A DNA stretch of 64,000 nucleotides from Flavobacterium nitratireducens (GCF_029625335.1 NZ_CP121111.1:496001-560000); one strand, 5' to 3'; positions 9,631 through 18,885 are shown, numbered from the stretch's first letter. The notes: a model not told the origin generated them from the sequence alone. Translations and numbers: made by a program.

Positions 9631-10293
9631 ATGCATATATTAATTGTCGAAGACGAAATAGGGATTATGCAGTTTTTGCAGCAAGGTCTGGAAGAAGAAG
9701 GCTATCAAATTACTACTGCTTCTGATGGTGCAAAAGGATATCAATTGGTTCAAGAGCATTCATTTCATTTAATTATTCTGGATTGGATGTTGCCTAAAAT
9801 GACAGGATTAGAACTTTGTAAAGCCATTAGAAATCAAGATAAAAAAACACCAATTTTGTTTTTAACAGCCAAAGATACAATTCAGGAAACAATAGAAGGT
9901 TTGCAAGCGGGAGCTAATGATTACATTAAAAAGCCATTTAGTTTTGAAGAATTAGTTGAAAGAATAAAAGTCCATTTTAGAAATTTGGATGAAAATGAAA
10001 TTTTGCAATTAGGACCTGTAACAATTGATATTCAAAAGCATCTCGTTTTTGTAAATGATAAAGAAGTTTCATTAACACAAAGGGAGTTTGAATTGCTTTC
10101 TTATTTGGTAAAAAATAAAGGTAAAGTATGCAGTAGAAACCAAATTATAGAGGATGTTTGGGATATTCATTTTGAATACGATACCGGAGTAATTGATGTT
10201 TTTATGAATGCTATTCGGAAAAAATTAAATCTAAAAATTGAAGAAGACTATATAAAAACCATTCGTGGGGTAGGCTATATCGCAAACGACTAA
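9631..10293 (+). CDS. OmpR/PhoB-family response regulator of metal resistance locus
   Basis: A 220-residue two-domain regulator. Receiver domain: acidic pocket E7/D8, phospho-acceptor D51 in ILDWMLP, T79 and K101 (KKPF). C-terminal winged-helix DNA-binding domain (about 125-219) with LTQREFELL and IRGVGY. It is followed after 5 bases by its histidine kinase and then by a heavy-metal RND pump, so it most likely senses, through the kinase, periplasmic metal and activates the pump genes in the manner of CusR or CzcR. The identical CTTAAG-N5-CTTAAG boxes upstream of itself and of the pump are its likely binding sites. Confidence 0.93.
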   Translation: MHILIVEDEIGIMQFLQQGLEEEGYQITTASDGAKGYQLVQEHSFHLIILDWMLPKMTGLELCKAIRNQDKKTPILFLTAKDTIQETIEGLQAGANDYIKKPFSFEELVERIKVHFRNLDENEILQLGPVTIDIQKHLVFVNDKEVSLTQREFELLSYLVKNKGKVCSRNQIIEDVWDIHFEYDTGVIDVFMNAIRKKLNLKIEEDYIKTIRGVGYIAND

Positions 10294-10298
10294 AGTGT

Positions 10299-11678
10299 AT
10301 GCAAAAACTTTCCTTTAAAAATAGAATTGCTTTCAATTATATTATCACCACTGCTTTGTTAATTTTTGTGGTGTTTTTTACTATTTATTCCATTGTAAAA
10401 TATAGTGTTTACAATCATTTGAATAATGATATTTCCAAAGAAGTTGAAAATCATTTAAACGAAATTGAAATTAAAAACGATAGTTTTAGCTTAATCCATC
10501 TCAACGAATGGAACGAAAGAGAGCACAATACCATTGATGTCAATCCTGTTTTTATTGAGTTTTTAGATAGTGAAAAAAGAATCAAAGAGAAATCGCCAAA
10601 TCTTAAAAAAGAAAGTTTGACGTTTAATGCTTCTGTGGAGAATAATCAGTTATTTGATTCTAATTTGTTAAAGAATAAAATTCGCCAGATTCAGGTACCA
10701 ATATATAGTCAATCCAAAATTATTGGATATTTATTAGTAGCTATGTCGCTCGAAGATGCTTCGATGGTACTTCAAAATTTGTCTCAAACTCTAATGATTG
10801 CTTATCCCTTAATCTTGTTGTTACTTTTTTTTATTGCTCGATTTATTGCGGGAAGAAGTATTAAACCTATTACTTCTATCATTCAGACAGCTGATATTAT
10901 TACCAAGGATAATTTGAAATCCAGAATTGATTTGCCTCAAAAAAAGGACGAATTATTTATTTTGTCCCAAACAATCAATAACTTATTAGATCGTATTGAA
11001 ACAGCAGTAGAACGAGAAAAACAATTTACTTCCGACGCTTCGCATGAACTACGAACTCCGCTTACAGTGATTAAAGGGACTTTAGAAGTTTTAATTCGCA
11101 AACCAAGAACTCAGGAGGAATACCAGGACAAAATTAATTATTGTGTTTCCGAAGTAAACCGTCTGAATCATTTAGTCGACCAATTACTCATGTTAGCGCG
11201 ATTTGAAGATCAAAATCAATCGGTAAAAATGGAAAATGTGATTTTGAATTCAATTATTTTAGAAGTGCTTTCTAGGTTTTCAAATAGTATTGAATCAAAA
11301 AACATTAAAATCATAACTGATTTTTCTAAAAATTTTACAGTTAAATCGGATAGTTATTTACTTTCTGTCATTTTGAGTAATTTGATTTCGAATGCCTTAA
11401 AATATTCGAATACGAATGACACCATGACGATTCGATTATCAGAAGAAAATAATCAGGTGAAATGTCAAATTATTGATACCGGAATAGGTATTCCAAAAAC
11501 CGATTTGCAAAATATTTTCCACCAATTCTATCGTTCCAATGCGGGTGAACATCCTGAAATTAAAGGAACTGGATTAGGGTTGTCTATTGTTAGAAAACTT
11601 TCTCTTTTATTAAATATTGGAATTGAAATTTCCAGTAAAGAACATTTTGGCACACACATTATCTTAAGCATCCCTTAA
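10299..11678 (+). CDS. sensor histidine kinase of metal resistance locus
   Basis: A 459-residue inner-membrane kinase. Membrane helices at about 12-34 and 165-183 enclose a ~130-residue periplasmic sensor region. Then come a HAMP segment, a HisKA domain with phosphorylated His249 in SDASHELRTPL, and a HATPase domain with an N box around SNLISNALKYS, DTGIGIP and GTGLGLSIV. It is the partner of the regulator 5 bases upstream. The sensor region is not visibly rich in His, Met or Cys, so the metal cannot be told from it. The last four codons and the stop lie inside the second CTTAAG box. Confidence 0.93.
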   Translation: MQKLSFKNRIAFNYIITTALLIFVVFFTIYSIVKYSVYNHLNNDISKEVENHLNEIEIKNDSFSLIHLNEWNEREHNTIDVNPVFIEFLDSEKRIKEKSPNLKKESLTFNASVENNQLFDSNLLKNKIRQIQVPIYSQSKIIGYLLVAMSLEDASMVLQNLSQTLMIAYPLILLLLFFIARFIAGRSIKPITSIIQTADIITKDNLKSRIDLPQKKDELFILSQTINNLLDRIETAVEREKQFTSDASHELRTPLTVIKGTLEVLIRKPRTQEEYQDKINYCVSEVNRLNHLVDQLLMLARFEDQNQSVKMENVILNSIILEVLSRFSNSIESKNIKIITDFSKNFTVKSDSYLLSVILSNLISNALKYSNTNDTMTIRLSEENNQVKCQIIDTGIGIPKTDLQNIFHQFYRSNAGEHPEIKGTGLGLSIVRKLSLLLNIGIEISSKEHFGTHIILSIP

Positions 11679-11679
11679 G
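11663..11679. promoter_or_regulatory. candidate response-regulator box CTTAAG-N5-CTTAAG, copy 2
   Basis: CTTAAG-CATCC-CTTAAG overlaps the end of the kinase gene, 48 bases before the pump start. Half-site sequence and 11-base spacing are identical to the copy at 9519. A -7-like element TATTTTTG at 11701-11708 follows 22 bases later, so the box would overlap the -33 region. That is the usual place for a PhoB-family activator. Confidence 0.55.
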
Positions 11680-11727
11680 CAAAAACTAAAGTTTATATTT
11701 TATTTTTGAACTATAAATAAAATATAG

Positions 11728-14700
11728 ATGTTAGAGAAAATCATTGCCTTTAGTTTAAAGAATAAACTTATTGTTTTGTTATTCACTTTGGGAATTTTTG
11801 GATTCGGAATTTTTTCAGTATTCCAAATTTCCATTGGTGCAGTACCTGATGTGACTAACAATCAAGTTCAGGTTATTACTACTTCGCGTAATCTTTCTAC
11901 TCAGGACATAGAACAGTTTATTACCTATCCGGTGGAAATTGAAATGTCTAATTTACCCGGAGTAAAGGAAATTCGTTCGGTTTCCAAATTTGGATTATCA
12001 GTTGTTACTATTGTTTTTGAAGATAATCAAGGAACTTATTTACCGAGACAGTTAATAGCTGAAAAAATAAAATCGGCAGCCGAGAAAATCCCAGAAGGTT
12101 TTGGAACACCCGAAATGGGACCTATAACAACCGGATTGGGTGAAGTCTATCAATACACACTTGAAGTAAAACCCGAATTTAAAAACAATTATTCCGTTAC
12201 CGATTTAAGAACTTTGCAGGATTGGGTAGTAAAACGTCAACTTTCAGGTATCAAAGGAGTGATTGAAATTAACACTTGGGGAGGTTATCTAAAACAATAT
12301 GAAATAGCTATTTCACCAGCTCGTCTAAATGCGATGAACATAAGTGTTTCGGATGTTTTTAAAGCTTTAGAAAACAACAACGGAATAGCCGGAGGAGCTT
12401 ATATTGAAAAAGTAAATCAAAGTTATTTTATTCGCGCCGAAGGAAAAACAAAATCCTTAGAAGATATTGGAAATATTGTGGTTACAAATCAGAATGGTTT
12501 ACCTATTTTGATTAAAAATGTAGCCGATGTTCGTTTTGGTCATGCCAATCGTTTTGGAGCAATTACCGGGAATGGAGAAGGGGAGAAGGTGCTTGGACAG
12601 GTAATGATGCTTAAAGGAGCTAATTCAAAACAGGTAATTAATGATGTAAAAGACAGGGTTGCCGAAATTCAAAAAAGTTTACCAGAAGGAGTTTATATCA
12701 ACGGCTTTTTGGAAAGAAGTGAATTGGTAGGTAAAACCACTTTTACAGTAGCCGAAAATCTGATTTTAGGTTGTTTGATCGTGGTTTTTGTTGTGGTTTT
12801 ACTACTTGGAAATTGGCGTTCGGGATTAGTTGTCGCTTCTGTTATCCCATTATGTTTGTTATTTGCTATTTCGTTGATGAATATTTTTGGTATCGATGCT
12901 AATTTAATGAGTTTAGGAGCCATTGATTTTGGGATTATCATTGATGGAGCAGTAATTATAGTAGAATTCATTGCCTTTCAAATTGCACATAAATCGAAAC
13001 ATTTAGTTCATTTATCAAATGAAAACCGTCAACAGGAAATTGATCAGATTACGTATAAAAGCGCTTCAAAAATGATGAATTCGGCAGTTTTTGGTCAGTT
13101 AATTATTTTGATTGTATTTATTCCCATTTTGTCTCTTTCAGGTATCGAAGGAAAAATGTTCAAGCCAATGGCAATGACTTTTAGTTTCGCTTTAGTTGGA
13201 GCGATGCTGTTTTGCTTTACTTATGTTCCGGTAGTTTCCTCATTATTTTTAAAACCTAAAGAAGAAAATCCGGAGTCATTTTCGAATAAATTAATAAATA
13301 AATTAAATGCGTTTTATTTACCGATAATTCATTGGGCTTTAGCCAATACTAAAAAAGTTTTATATGGAGCTTTTGCCTTATTGGTAATGGCTGTAGTAGT
13401 GTTTTCGACTATGGGAGGCGAATTTATTCCAACTTTGGATGAAGGAGATTTTGTTATTCAACCGGTTCTTAAAACAGGAACTTCTTTGAGTAAAACAATT
13501 GCAACTACTACCAAAATTGAAAAAATAATTCTCAAAAAATTCCCTGAAGTAGAGCAAGTAGTTAGCCGAATTGGTGCTGCCGAAGTACCTACGGATCCCA
13601 TGAGTATGGAAGAAAGTGATGTAATTGTCAAATTGAAACCTAAATCGGATTGGGTTTCGGCTTCCAGTAAAGACGAATTGGCTGATAAAATAAAAGAAGC
13701 AATCGAAGAACAAATTCCGAATATGGAAGTAGAATTTACCCAGCCTATCGAAATGCGTTTTAACGAACTGATTTCAGGGACACGTTCGGATGTAGCGGTG
13801 AAAATATTTGGTGAAAATCTGGATATTTTGGCTAAAAAAGCACATGAAATCGAAAAAGCAATTGCTAATGTTGAAGGAGCATCAGATATTATCATCGAAA
13901 AAACAGAAGGTTTACCTCAAATGACAGTACAATATGATCGTTCGAAAATTGCTCGTTATGGATTAAATATCGCCGATTTGAATGAATTAATTGCACTAGG
14001 TTTTGCCGGAAAAACGCTTGGTAATGTTTTTGAAGGTGAAAAACGTTTTGATATGGTTATTCGATTAGATCAAAATAATCGTCACGATATTGAAGATCTA
14101 AAGAACCTCTACGTGAGTACTCCTTCGGGGCAACAAATTCCTATGCAGGAATTGGCAACTATTACATATTCTGATGGGCCAGCTAAAATTTCCAGAGACA
14201 ATGCTAACAGAAGAATTGTTATTGGAATTAATGTACGAAATCGTGATTTACAAAGTGTAGTGAAGGATATTCAGAAAATTGTAGATACTAAAATTAAATT
14301 GCCTGCTGGATATTATGTGAAATATGGAGGTCAATTTGAAAATTTAGAAAGTGCTAAAGCCAGATTGATGATTGCTGTTCCAATTGCTTTGATTCTGATA
14401 TTTATTCTATTGTATTTTGCCTTTGGTTCGGTTAAAGAAGCTTTGATGGTGTATTCGGCGATTCCTTTGTCTGCAGTGGGTGGAATATTATTTTTATGGA
14501 CAAGAGATTTACCTTTTAGTATTTCGGCTGGAGTAGGTTTTATCGCTTTGTTTGGAATAGCAGTTTTAAACGGAATCGTATTAATCGAACATTTTAAAGA
14601 ATTGAAACATCAGGGTATGACTAATAAAGACGAATTAATTTTGAAAGGAACAACAGATCGATTACGTCCTGTATTATTAACCGCCGCCGCCGCCGCTCTA

Positions 14701-16062
14701 GGTTTTTTACCAATGGCTGTGTCTGCTTCAGCTGGAGCCGAAGTTCAACGACCATTAGCAACCGTAGTGATTGGAGGATTATTTACGGCTACATTTTTAA
14801 CAATGCTTGTATTGCCTGTTTTGTATAAAGTTTTTGATGGAAAGGAATTTAAAAAACCAAAATTCAAAAAACAGCATCATAGAGCTATTGTAATTTTGTT
14901 TTTGCTAAGTACTTCATTTGTTTTTTCACAAAATACTAATTCTGAATTGAATCAATTAATTAGCAAAGGCATTAATAACAACAAAGCTTTAAAAGCTTCT
15001 CAATTGCAAGTCGAAAAATCAAAAGCCAACATCAATAGCGCTTATACTTTTGATAAAACAAATATTTACTACAATTACGATCAAAATAATTTGGCATACA
15101 ATGATAAAGCTGTTTCTGTAATTGGAGCACAACAACGTTTTTTGTTTCCAACAGTTTATGGAGCACAAAAGAAATTTAATACCGCTGAATACGAAAAGCA
15201 ACAAGCCAGTTTTGAATTAGAGAAGAACAAACTGAGTCTGGAGATTTCTAAGTTGTATTATCAAATTGTCTATTTACAACATCAGGAAATTTTATATGAA
15301 AGGTTGGATAGTTTGTATCAAAATTTCACCAAGGCCAGTAATCGCCGTTTTGAATTAGGAGAAACAAATTATCTGGAAAAAATCACTGCTCAATCGAAGG
15401 CAAGACAAATTGCATTAAAGCTTTCGCAAATTAGAAATGAAAAAAAAGCTCAATATGATTTGCTTCAATATAGCATTCAATCAGATGAAAAAATACTTAT
15501 TAAGTCGAATCAAATTATACCAATAGAATTTTCAACGGAAGATTCAAGTAAATCAACTTATACTCATTATTTAGAATCAGTTAGAAAAAATTACAAAAGT
15601 CAAATTACTTTGCAAAAACAGAATTGGTTGCCTGATTTAAATTTAGAATATTTTAGAGGTTCTAATAAAGGATTATCACAATCGTTAAACGGTTTTCAAG
15701 TGGGAATTGCATTGCCAATTTTATATTCTGGAAATGTAACCAAAACTAAAGTTGCCAAATTAGAATTGGAAAGTTGGGAAACTCAGGTGCAAAACGAGAA
15801 TCAAAAATTAACTGCTTTTGTTGAAAGTAAAAAAAGTGAATTGTTGAAATATCAGGAAGCCATTAATTATTACAACAAACAAGGAAAAAAGTTAGGAGAG
15901 GAAATTTTAAAAGTGGCAAATATGAGCTACAAACAGGGTGAAATTGACTTTTTTCAATATATTCAAAGTTTAGAAAATGCAACAATTATTGAAGTTGAAT
16001 ATTTAGATAATGTACTACTCTTTAACAAAACCCATTTAGATTACCAATACTTAAATTTTTAA
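11728..16062 (+). CDS. CzcA/CusA-type heavy-metal RND efflux pump fused to a TolC-like outer-membrane factor
   Basis: A 1444-residue fusion. Residues 1 to about 1040 form a complete heavy-metal RND proton antiporter. The proton-relay/metal signature DFGIIIDGAVIIVEF has acids at D400, D406 and E413. This DFG-DGA form is the one known from divalent-cation (CzcA-like) pumps rather than the CusA form, so Zn/Co/Cd/Ni is more likely than Cu/Ag (inference). After a basic linker, residues 1053-1067 are a signal-peptide-like hydrophobic stretch ending FVFS-QN. Residues ~1068-1444 are an outer-membrane-factor domain rich in heptad helices (ELEKNKLSLEISKLYYQIVYL region). The three parts of the efflux system are thus encoded by two genes, with the adaptor 10 bases downstream. 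Homologous long proteins occur in Flavobacteria. Confidence 0.93.
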   Translation: MLEKIIAFSLKNKLIVLLFTLGIFGFGIFSVFQISIGAVPDVTNNQVQVITTSRNLSTQDIEQFITYPVEIEMSNLPGVKEIRSVSKFGLSVVTIVFEDNQGTYLPRQLIAEKIKSAAEKIPEGFGTPEMGPITTGLGEVYQYTLEVKPEFKNNYSVTDLRTLQDWVVKRQLSGIKGVIEINTWGGYLKQYEIAISPARLNAMNISVSDVFKALENNNGIAGGAYIEKVNQSYFIRAEGKTKSLEDIGNIVVTNQNGLPILIKNVADVRFGHANRFGAITGNGEGEKVLGQVMMLKGANSKQVINDVKDRVAEIQKSLPEGVYINGFLERSELVGKTTFTVAENLILGCLIVVFVVVLLLGNWRSGLVVASVIPLCLLFAISLMNIFGIDANLMSLGAIDFGIIIDGAVIIVEFIAFQIAHKSKHLVHLSNENRQQEIDQITYKSASKMMNSAVFGQLIILIVFIPILSLSGIEGKMFKPMAMTFSFALVGAMLFCFTYVPVVSSLFLKPKEENPESFSNKLINKLNAFYLPIIHWALANTKKVLYGAFALLVMAVVVFSTMGGEFIPTLDEGDFVIQPVLKTGTSLSKTIATTTKIEKIILKKFPEVEQVVSRIGAAEVPTDPMSMEESDVIVKLKPKSDWVSASSKDELADKIKEAIEEQIPNMEVEFTQPIEMRFNELISGTRSDVAVKIFGENLDILAKKAHEIEKAIANVEGASDIIIEKTEGLPQMTVQYDRSKIARYGLNIADLNELIALGFAGKTLGNVFEGEKRFDMVIRLDQNNRHDIEDLKNLYVSTPSGQQIPMQELATITYSDGPAKISRDNANRRIVIGINVRNRDLQSVVKDIQKIVDTKIKLPAGYYVKYGGQFENLESAKARLMIAVPIALILIFILLYFAFGSVKEALMVYSAIPLSAVGGILFLWTRDLPFSISAGVGFIALFGIAVLNGIVLIEHFKELKHQGMTNKDELILKGTTDRLRPVLLTAAAAALGFLPMAVSASAGAEVQRPLATVVIGGLFTATFLTMLVLPVLYKVFDGKEFKKPKFKKQHHRAIVILFLLSTSFVFSQNTNSELNQLISKGINNNKALKASQLQVEKSKANINSAYTFDKTNIYYNYDQNNLAYNDKAVSVIGAQQRFLFPTVYGAQKKFNTAEYEKQQASFELEKNKLSLEISKLYYQIVYLQHQEILYERLDSLYQNFTKASNRRFELGETNYLEKITAQSKARQIALKLSQIRNEKKAQYDLLQYSIQSDEKILIKSNQIIPIEFSTEDSSKSTYTHYLESVRKNYKSQITLQKQNWLPDLNLEYFRGSNKGLSQSLNGFQVGIALPILYSGNVTKTKVAKLELESWETQVQNENQKLTAFVESKKSELLKYQEAINYYNKQGKKLGEEILKVANMSYKQGEIDFFQYIQSLENATIIEVEYLDNVLLFNKTHLDYQYLNF

Positions 16063-16072
16063 TACAAATTCA

Positions 16073-17191
16073 ATGAAAAATATACTCACTATACTTTCTA
16101 TTTCACTCATTTTATTTTCTTGTAAAGAAGCAAAAACTGATGAAACTGCTATTACTGATTCTGATCTAATTAGTGTGACAGCTAGTCAATTTAAGTCGGC
16201 TGGAATGGAAATTGCCAATCCTTCGAAGCAAAAGTTTGATGTGACTGTAAAAGCAACAGGAAAAATTGATGTTCCTCCACAAAATCGTGCTCAAATTACT
16301 TCTTTTGTAGGTGGTTACGTGAAGTCAACTCAATTGTTAGTTGGTGACAAAGTAGTAAAAGGACAAGCTTTGTTAACGCTTGAAAACACAGAGTTTTTAG
16401 ATGTTCAAAAGGAATACTTAGAAGTAGCAGAACAAATTAATTATTTAAAATCGGAATATGTTCGTCAAAAAACCTTGTTTGATGAAAAAATTACTTCGCA
16501 AAAAAACTATTTAAAAGCAGAAAGCGAGTATCGAAGAGCAAAAGGGATGTATCAAAGTTTAAAAGAAAAATTAAAATTGTTGAACATCAATCCTGCACAA
16601 GTCGAAAAAGGAAAATTAACCTCTACGGTTACAATTTATGCACCAATTTCTGGTGACATTGTGGTAATGAATGCACATTTAGGAATGCATATTAATCCTT
16701 CGGATGTGATTTTAGAAATCATTCAAACTGATCATTTACACTTAGAATTGGCTATTTTTGAAAAGGATATTTTGAAAATTAAGAAAAATCAGGATATTCT
16801 TTTTACTGTTCCAGAAGCTTCTAAAGAGGTTTTTAATGCTAAAGTCCATTTGGTAGGAAAATCAATTGAAGGAAATGATCGCACAATTAATGTTCATGCG
16901 CATTTGGATGATCAAATAAAACAACGATTATTAACAGGAATGTTTGTAGAAGCAAATGTTATTGTAGATTCAAAAAAAGCTCTAGCAATACCAAAAGACG
17001 CTTTATTGAATGAACAAAACAAAAATTTTGTACTTTTAGTTAGTGAGAGCAAGAATGCTAATTACTCATTTAAAAAAGTTGCGGTTACTATTGGTACAAT
17101 ATCAGAAGATTATGTTGAAATATTTCCTGATAATCAAGTCAATGTGAATTCTAAAATCGTAACAAAAGGAGCTTACGACATTGCTAATTAA
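16073..17191 (+). CDS. efflux RND transporter periplasmic adaptor lipoprotein (CusB/CzcB family)
   Basis: A 372-residue membrane-fusion protein linking the RND pump to its outer-membrane channel. A lipoprotein signal ends in LFSC with the lipidated Cys17. Seen: the biotinyl-lipoyl-like half motifs (VGGYVKSTQLLVGDKVVKGQ and later TIYAPISGDIVVMNAHLGMH), a helical hairpin between them, a beta-barrel domain, and a C-terminal VTKGAYDIAN typical of CzcB relatives. It starts 10 bases after the pump gene, so it is co-transcribed with it. No His-rich or Met-rich metal-binding tail is present. Confidence 0.93.
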   Translation: MKNILTILSISLILFSCKEAKTDETAITDSDLISVTASQFKSAGMEIANPSKQKFDVTVKATGKIDVPPQNRAQITSFVGGYVKSTQLLVGDKVVKGQALLTLENTEFLDVQKEYLEVAEQINYLKSEYVRQKTLFDEKITSQKNYLKAESEYRRAKGMYQSLKEKLKLLNINPAQVEKGKLTSTVTIYAPISGDIVVMNAHLGMHINPSDVILEIIQTDHLHLELAIFEKDILKIKKNQDILFTVPEASKEVFNAKVHLVGKSIEGNDRTINVHAHLDDQIKQRLLTGMFVEANVIVDSKKALAIPKDALLNEQNKNFVLLVSESKNANYSFKKVAVTIGTISEDYVEIFPDNQVNVNSKIVTKGAYDIAN

Positions 17192-17245
17192 TTTTTTGAT
17201 AATCTTATAAATGAATACAGACTCTATAATTTAAAAGCTTAAACT

Positions 17246-17746
17246 ATGAACGATGCACATTTACACCTGATAGTAAACCATTTTCCAATTGTTGGTCCTA
17301 TTTTAGGATTATTAGTTTTAATGGGAGGAATATTTTTTAAAAATGTACCTATCAAAAACACGGCTTATTTTTTATTTATAATCGCTTCAGTATTTGCAGT
17401 TTTTAGTATGTCAACTGGTGAGGGCGCTGAAGAAGTAGTTGAAAACATCCCCGGTTTTAGTAAGCAATTAGTTCACGAACACGAAGAATTAGCTGAAAAA
17501 CTAGCTATTATCTTGTATCTTTTAGGTACCGTTTCTGTTTTTGGAATTATATCGAATATTAAAAATCATCCTAAGGCTGTTTTCTTTTCTTATGCAATTG
17601 TAGTAATCGCTATCGTAGCTATCTTTTTTGGAACAAAAGTGGGGACTTCTGGAGGTGAAATACGTCATACAGAAATAAGAGATGCAACTGTCCAATCTAT
17701 CAATATTAACGATAATCAATCATCAACAGAACAACAAGAGGAGTAG
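17246..17746 (+). CDS. small four-helix membrane protein with N-terminal His cluster
   Basis: A 166-residue protein with four predicted membrane helices (about 13-31, 37-55, 85-104, 110-128). It begins MNDAHLHLIVNHFPIVG. The H-x-H-x5-NHFP pattern resembles DUF2231-type membrane proteins, in which conserved His may bind haem or metal. More His lie in KQLVHEHEELAE between helices 2 and 3 and in GEIRHTE after helix 4. It is 54 bases downstream of the adaptor gene and is probably the last gene of the metal operon. A role in metal handling is inference from context only. Confidence 0.6.
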   Translation: MNDAHLHLIVNHFPIVGPILGLLVLMGGIFFKNVPIKNTAYFLFIIASVFAVFSMSTGEGAEEVVENIPGFSKQLVHEHEELAEKLAIILYLLGTVSVFGIISNIKNHPKAVFFSYAIVVIAIVAIFFGTKVGTSGGEIRHTEIRDATVQSININDNQSSTEQQEE

Positions 17747-17785
17747 ATTATTTAATATTTTCCAAATGTTTTGTTAAATTAAAAT

Positions 17786-17817
17786 TTTGTTTGTAATGGA
17801 TTAATCTCTTATATTTG
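17786..17817 (+). promoter_or_regulatory. his operon promoter
   Basis: TTTG (17786-17789), 20 bases, TATATTTG (17810-17817): a full match to the Bacteroidetes promoter consensus. The expected start of transcription is about 17823-17825, some 26 bases before the leader-peptide ATG. Confidence 0.8.
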
Positions 17818-17849
17818 CACAACAAAAAAATAAAAGGATTAAAATTATA

Positions 17850-17909
17850 ATGCTATCAAATCAATTACACCATCATCATTTACATTATTGCTCTCAAGCG
17901 ATATGTTAA
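17850..17909 (+). CDS. hisL: histidine operon leader peptide (attenuator)
   Basis: A 19-codon open frame (ATG to TAA) encoding MLSNQLHHHHLHYCSQAIC. It has five His codons, four of them consecutive (17868-17879, plus 17883-17885). It lies directly after the his promoter and before a strong terminator that precedes hisG. This is the classical design in which ribosome stalling at His codons under histidine shortage lets the operon be transcribed. It is too short for usual gene callers. The stop codon lies 7 bases past the antiterminator strand (17893-17900), so a ribosome finishing the peptide would cover that strand. Confidence 0.88.
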   Translation: MLSNQLHHHHLHYCSQAIC

Positions 17910-17950
17910 TGGTATGTCTGTAAGTCATCATATTAATAAACCCGTTTGAG
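17893..17950 (+). promoter_or_regulatory. his antiterminator pairing
   Basis: CTCAAGCG (17893-17900, codons 15-17 of the leader) can pair with CGTTTGAG (17943-17950) over eight base pairs with one G-U. The second strand is part of the 5' arm of the terminator, so the two structures exclude each other. Confidence 0.65.
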
Positions 17951-17968
17951 TACATCAAACGGGTTTTT
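17938..17968 (+). terminator. his attenuator terminator
   Basis: A perfect 12-bp stem AAACCCGTTTGA / TCAAACGGGTTT with the 5-base loop GTACA, ending in five T. It lies 28 bases after the leader stop and 57 bases before hisG, where a terminator only makes sense as an attenuator. Confidence 0.88.
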
Positions 17969-18025
17969 CATTGTGTGTTAAGTCCGTAGTACTCAACACT
18001 AACAATAAAAACTAAAAAGAAAAAA

Positions 18026-18883
18026 ATGAGTACGCTAAAAATTGCAATTCAAAAATCAGGTAGATTAAACGAAGACAGTATCCAGATTTTAAAAGATGCT
18101 GGTATTTCAATCAACAATGGAAATGATCAATTAAAGGCTGAAGCCTCTAATTTTCCTCTAGAAGTTTTATACTTAAGAAACTCTGATATTCCTCAATATT
18201 TGATTGATGGAGTTGTAGATCTTGCTATCCTAGGGGATAATTTATTAGTTGAAAAAGGCAAAAACATTGAAGTGATTCAAAAATTAGGTTTTTCTAAATG
18301 CAAAGTTTCTGTAGCTGTTCCTAAATCTTTTGAATACAAATCAGTGAAAGATTTAGACGGTTTACGTGTGGCCACTTCTTATCCAAATACCGTTATTGAT
18401 TTCTTTAATAAATATGGCGTTACAGTTGATATTCACCAAATTTCTGGTTCTGTTGAAATCGCACCTAATATTGGTTTAGCTGATGCTATTGTAGATATTG
18501 TTTCTAGCGGAAGTACCTTGTTTAAAAATAATTTAAAGGAGGTTGAAGTTATCTTAAAGAGTGAAGCCGTTTTAGCAGTTTCTCCAAAAGTAAGCCCTGA
18601 TACTCAAAAAATAATCGATACTTTAAAATTCCGTATTGATTCTGTTTTAAGAGCGAGAAATTCAAAATACATTTTGATGAACGTTCCTAACGAAAAAATT
18701 GAAGCAGTAAGCAATATTCTTCCTGTTTTAAGAAGTGCAACGGTTATGCCATTAGCTCAACCCGGATGGAGTAGTGTACACACTGTGATTGAAAAAGATA
18801 CTTTTTGGGAAGTAATTGATCTATTAAAAGAAGCGGGTGCAGAAGGAATTTTGGTTTGCCCAATCGAGAAAATGGTACTTTAA
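18026..18883 (+). CDS. hisG: ATP phosphoribosyltransferase, long form
   Basis: HisG catalyses the first step of histidine synthesis: ATP plus PRPP give phosphoribosyl-ATP. The 285-residue length and the C-terminal ACT-like domain (from about 210, with PEKMVL-type end) mark the long, self-sufficient and histidine-inhibited form that needs no HisZ. Seen: AIQKSGRLNEDS at the N terminus and the PRPP loop DIVSSGSTL. It is the first structural gene after the attenuator, so it is subject both to transcription attenuation and, by family knowledge, to feedback inhibition. Confidence 0.96.
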   Translation: MSTLKIAIQKSGRLNEDSIQILKDAGISINNGNDQLKAEASNFPLEVLYLRNSDIPQYLIDGVVDLAILGDNLLVEKGKNIEVIQKLGFSKCKVSVAVPKSFEYKSVKDLDGLRVATSYPNTVIDFFNKYGVTVDIHQISGSVEIAPNIGLADAIVDIVSSGSTLFKNNLKEVEVILKSEAVLAVSPKVSPDTQKIIDTLKFRIDSVLRARNSKYILMNVPNEKIEAVSNILPVLRSATVMPLAQPGWSSVHTVIEKDTFWEVIDLLKEAGAEGILVCPIEKMVL

Positions 18884-18885
18884 AG

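Noticed and set aside
13378..13895. Minus-strand frames of 111 and 145 codons inside the RND pump gene
   Set aside because: Antisense to conserved pump sequence, overlapping each other, with low-complexity Phe/Ser-rich translations.
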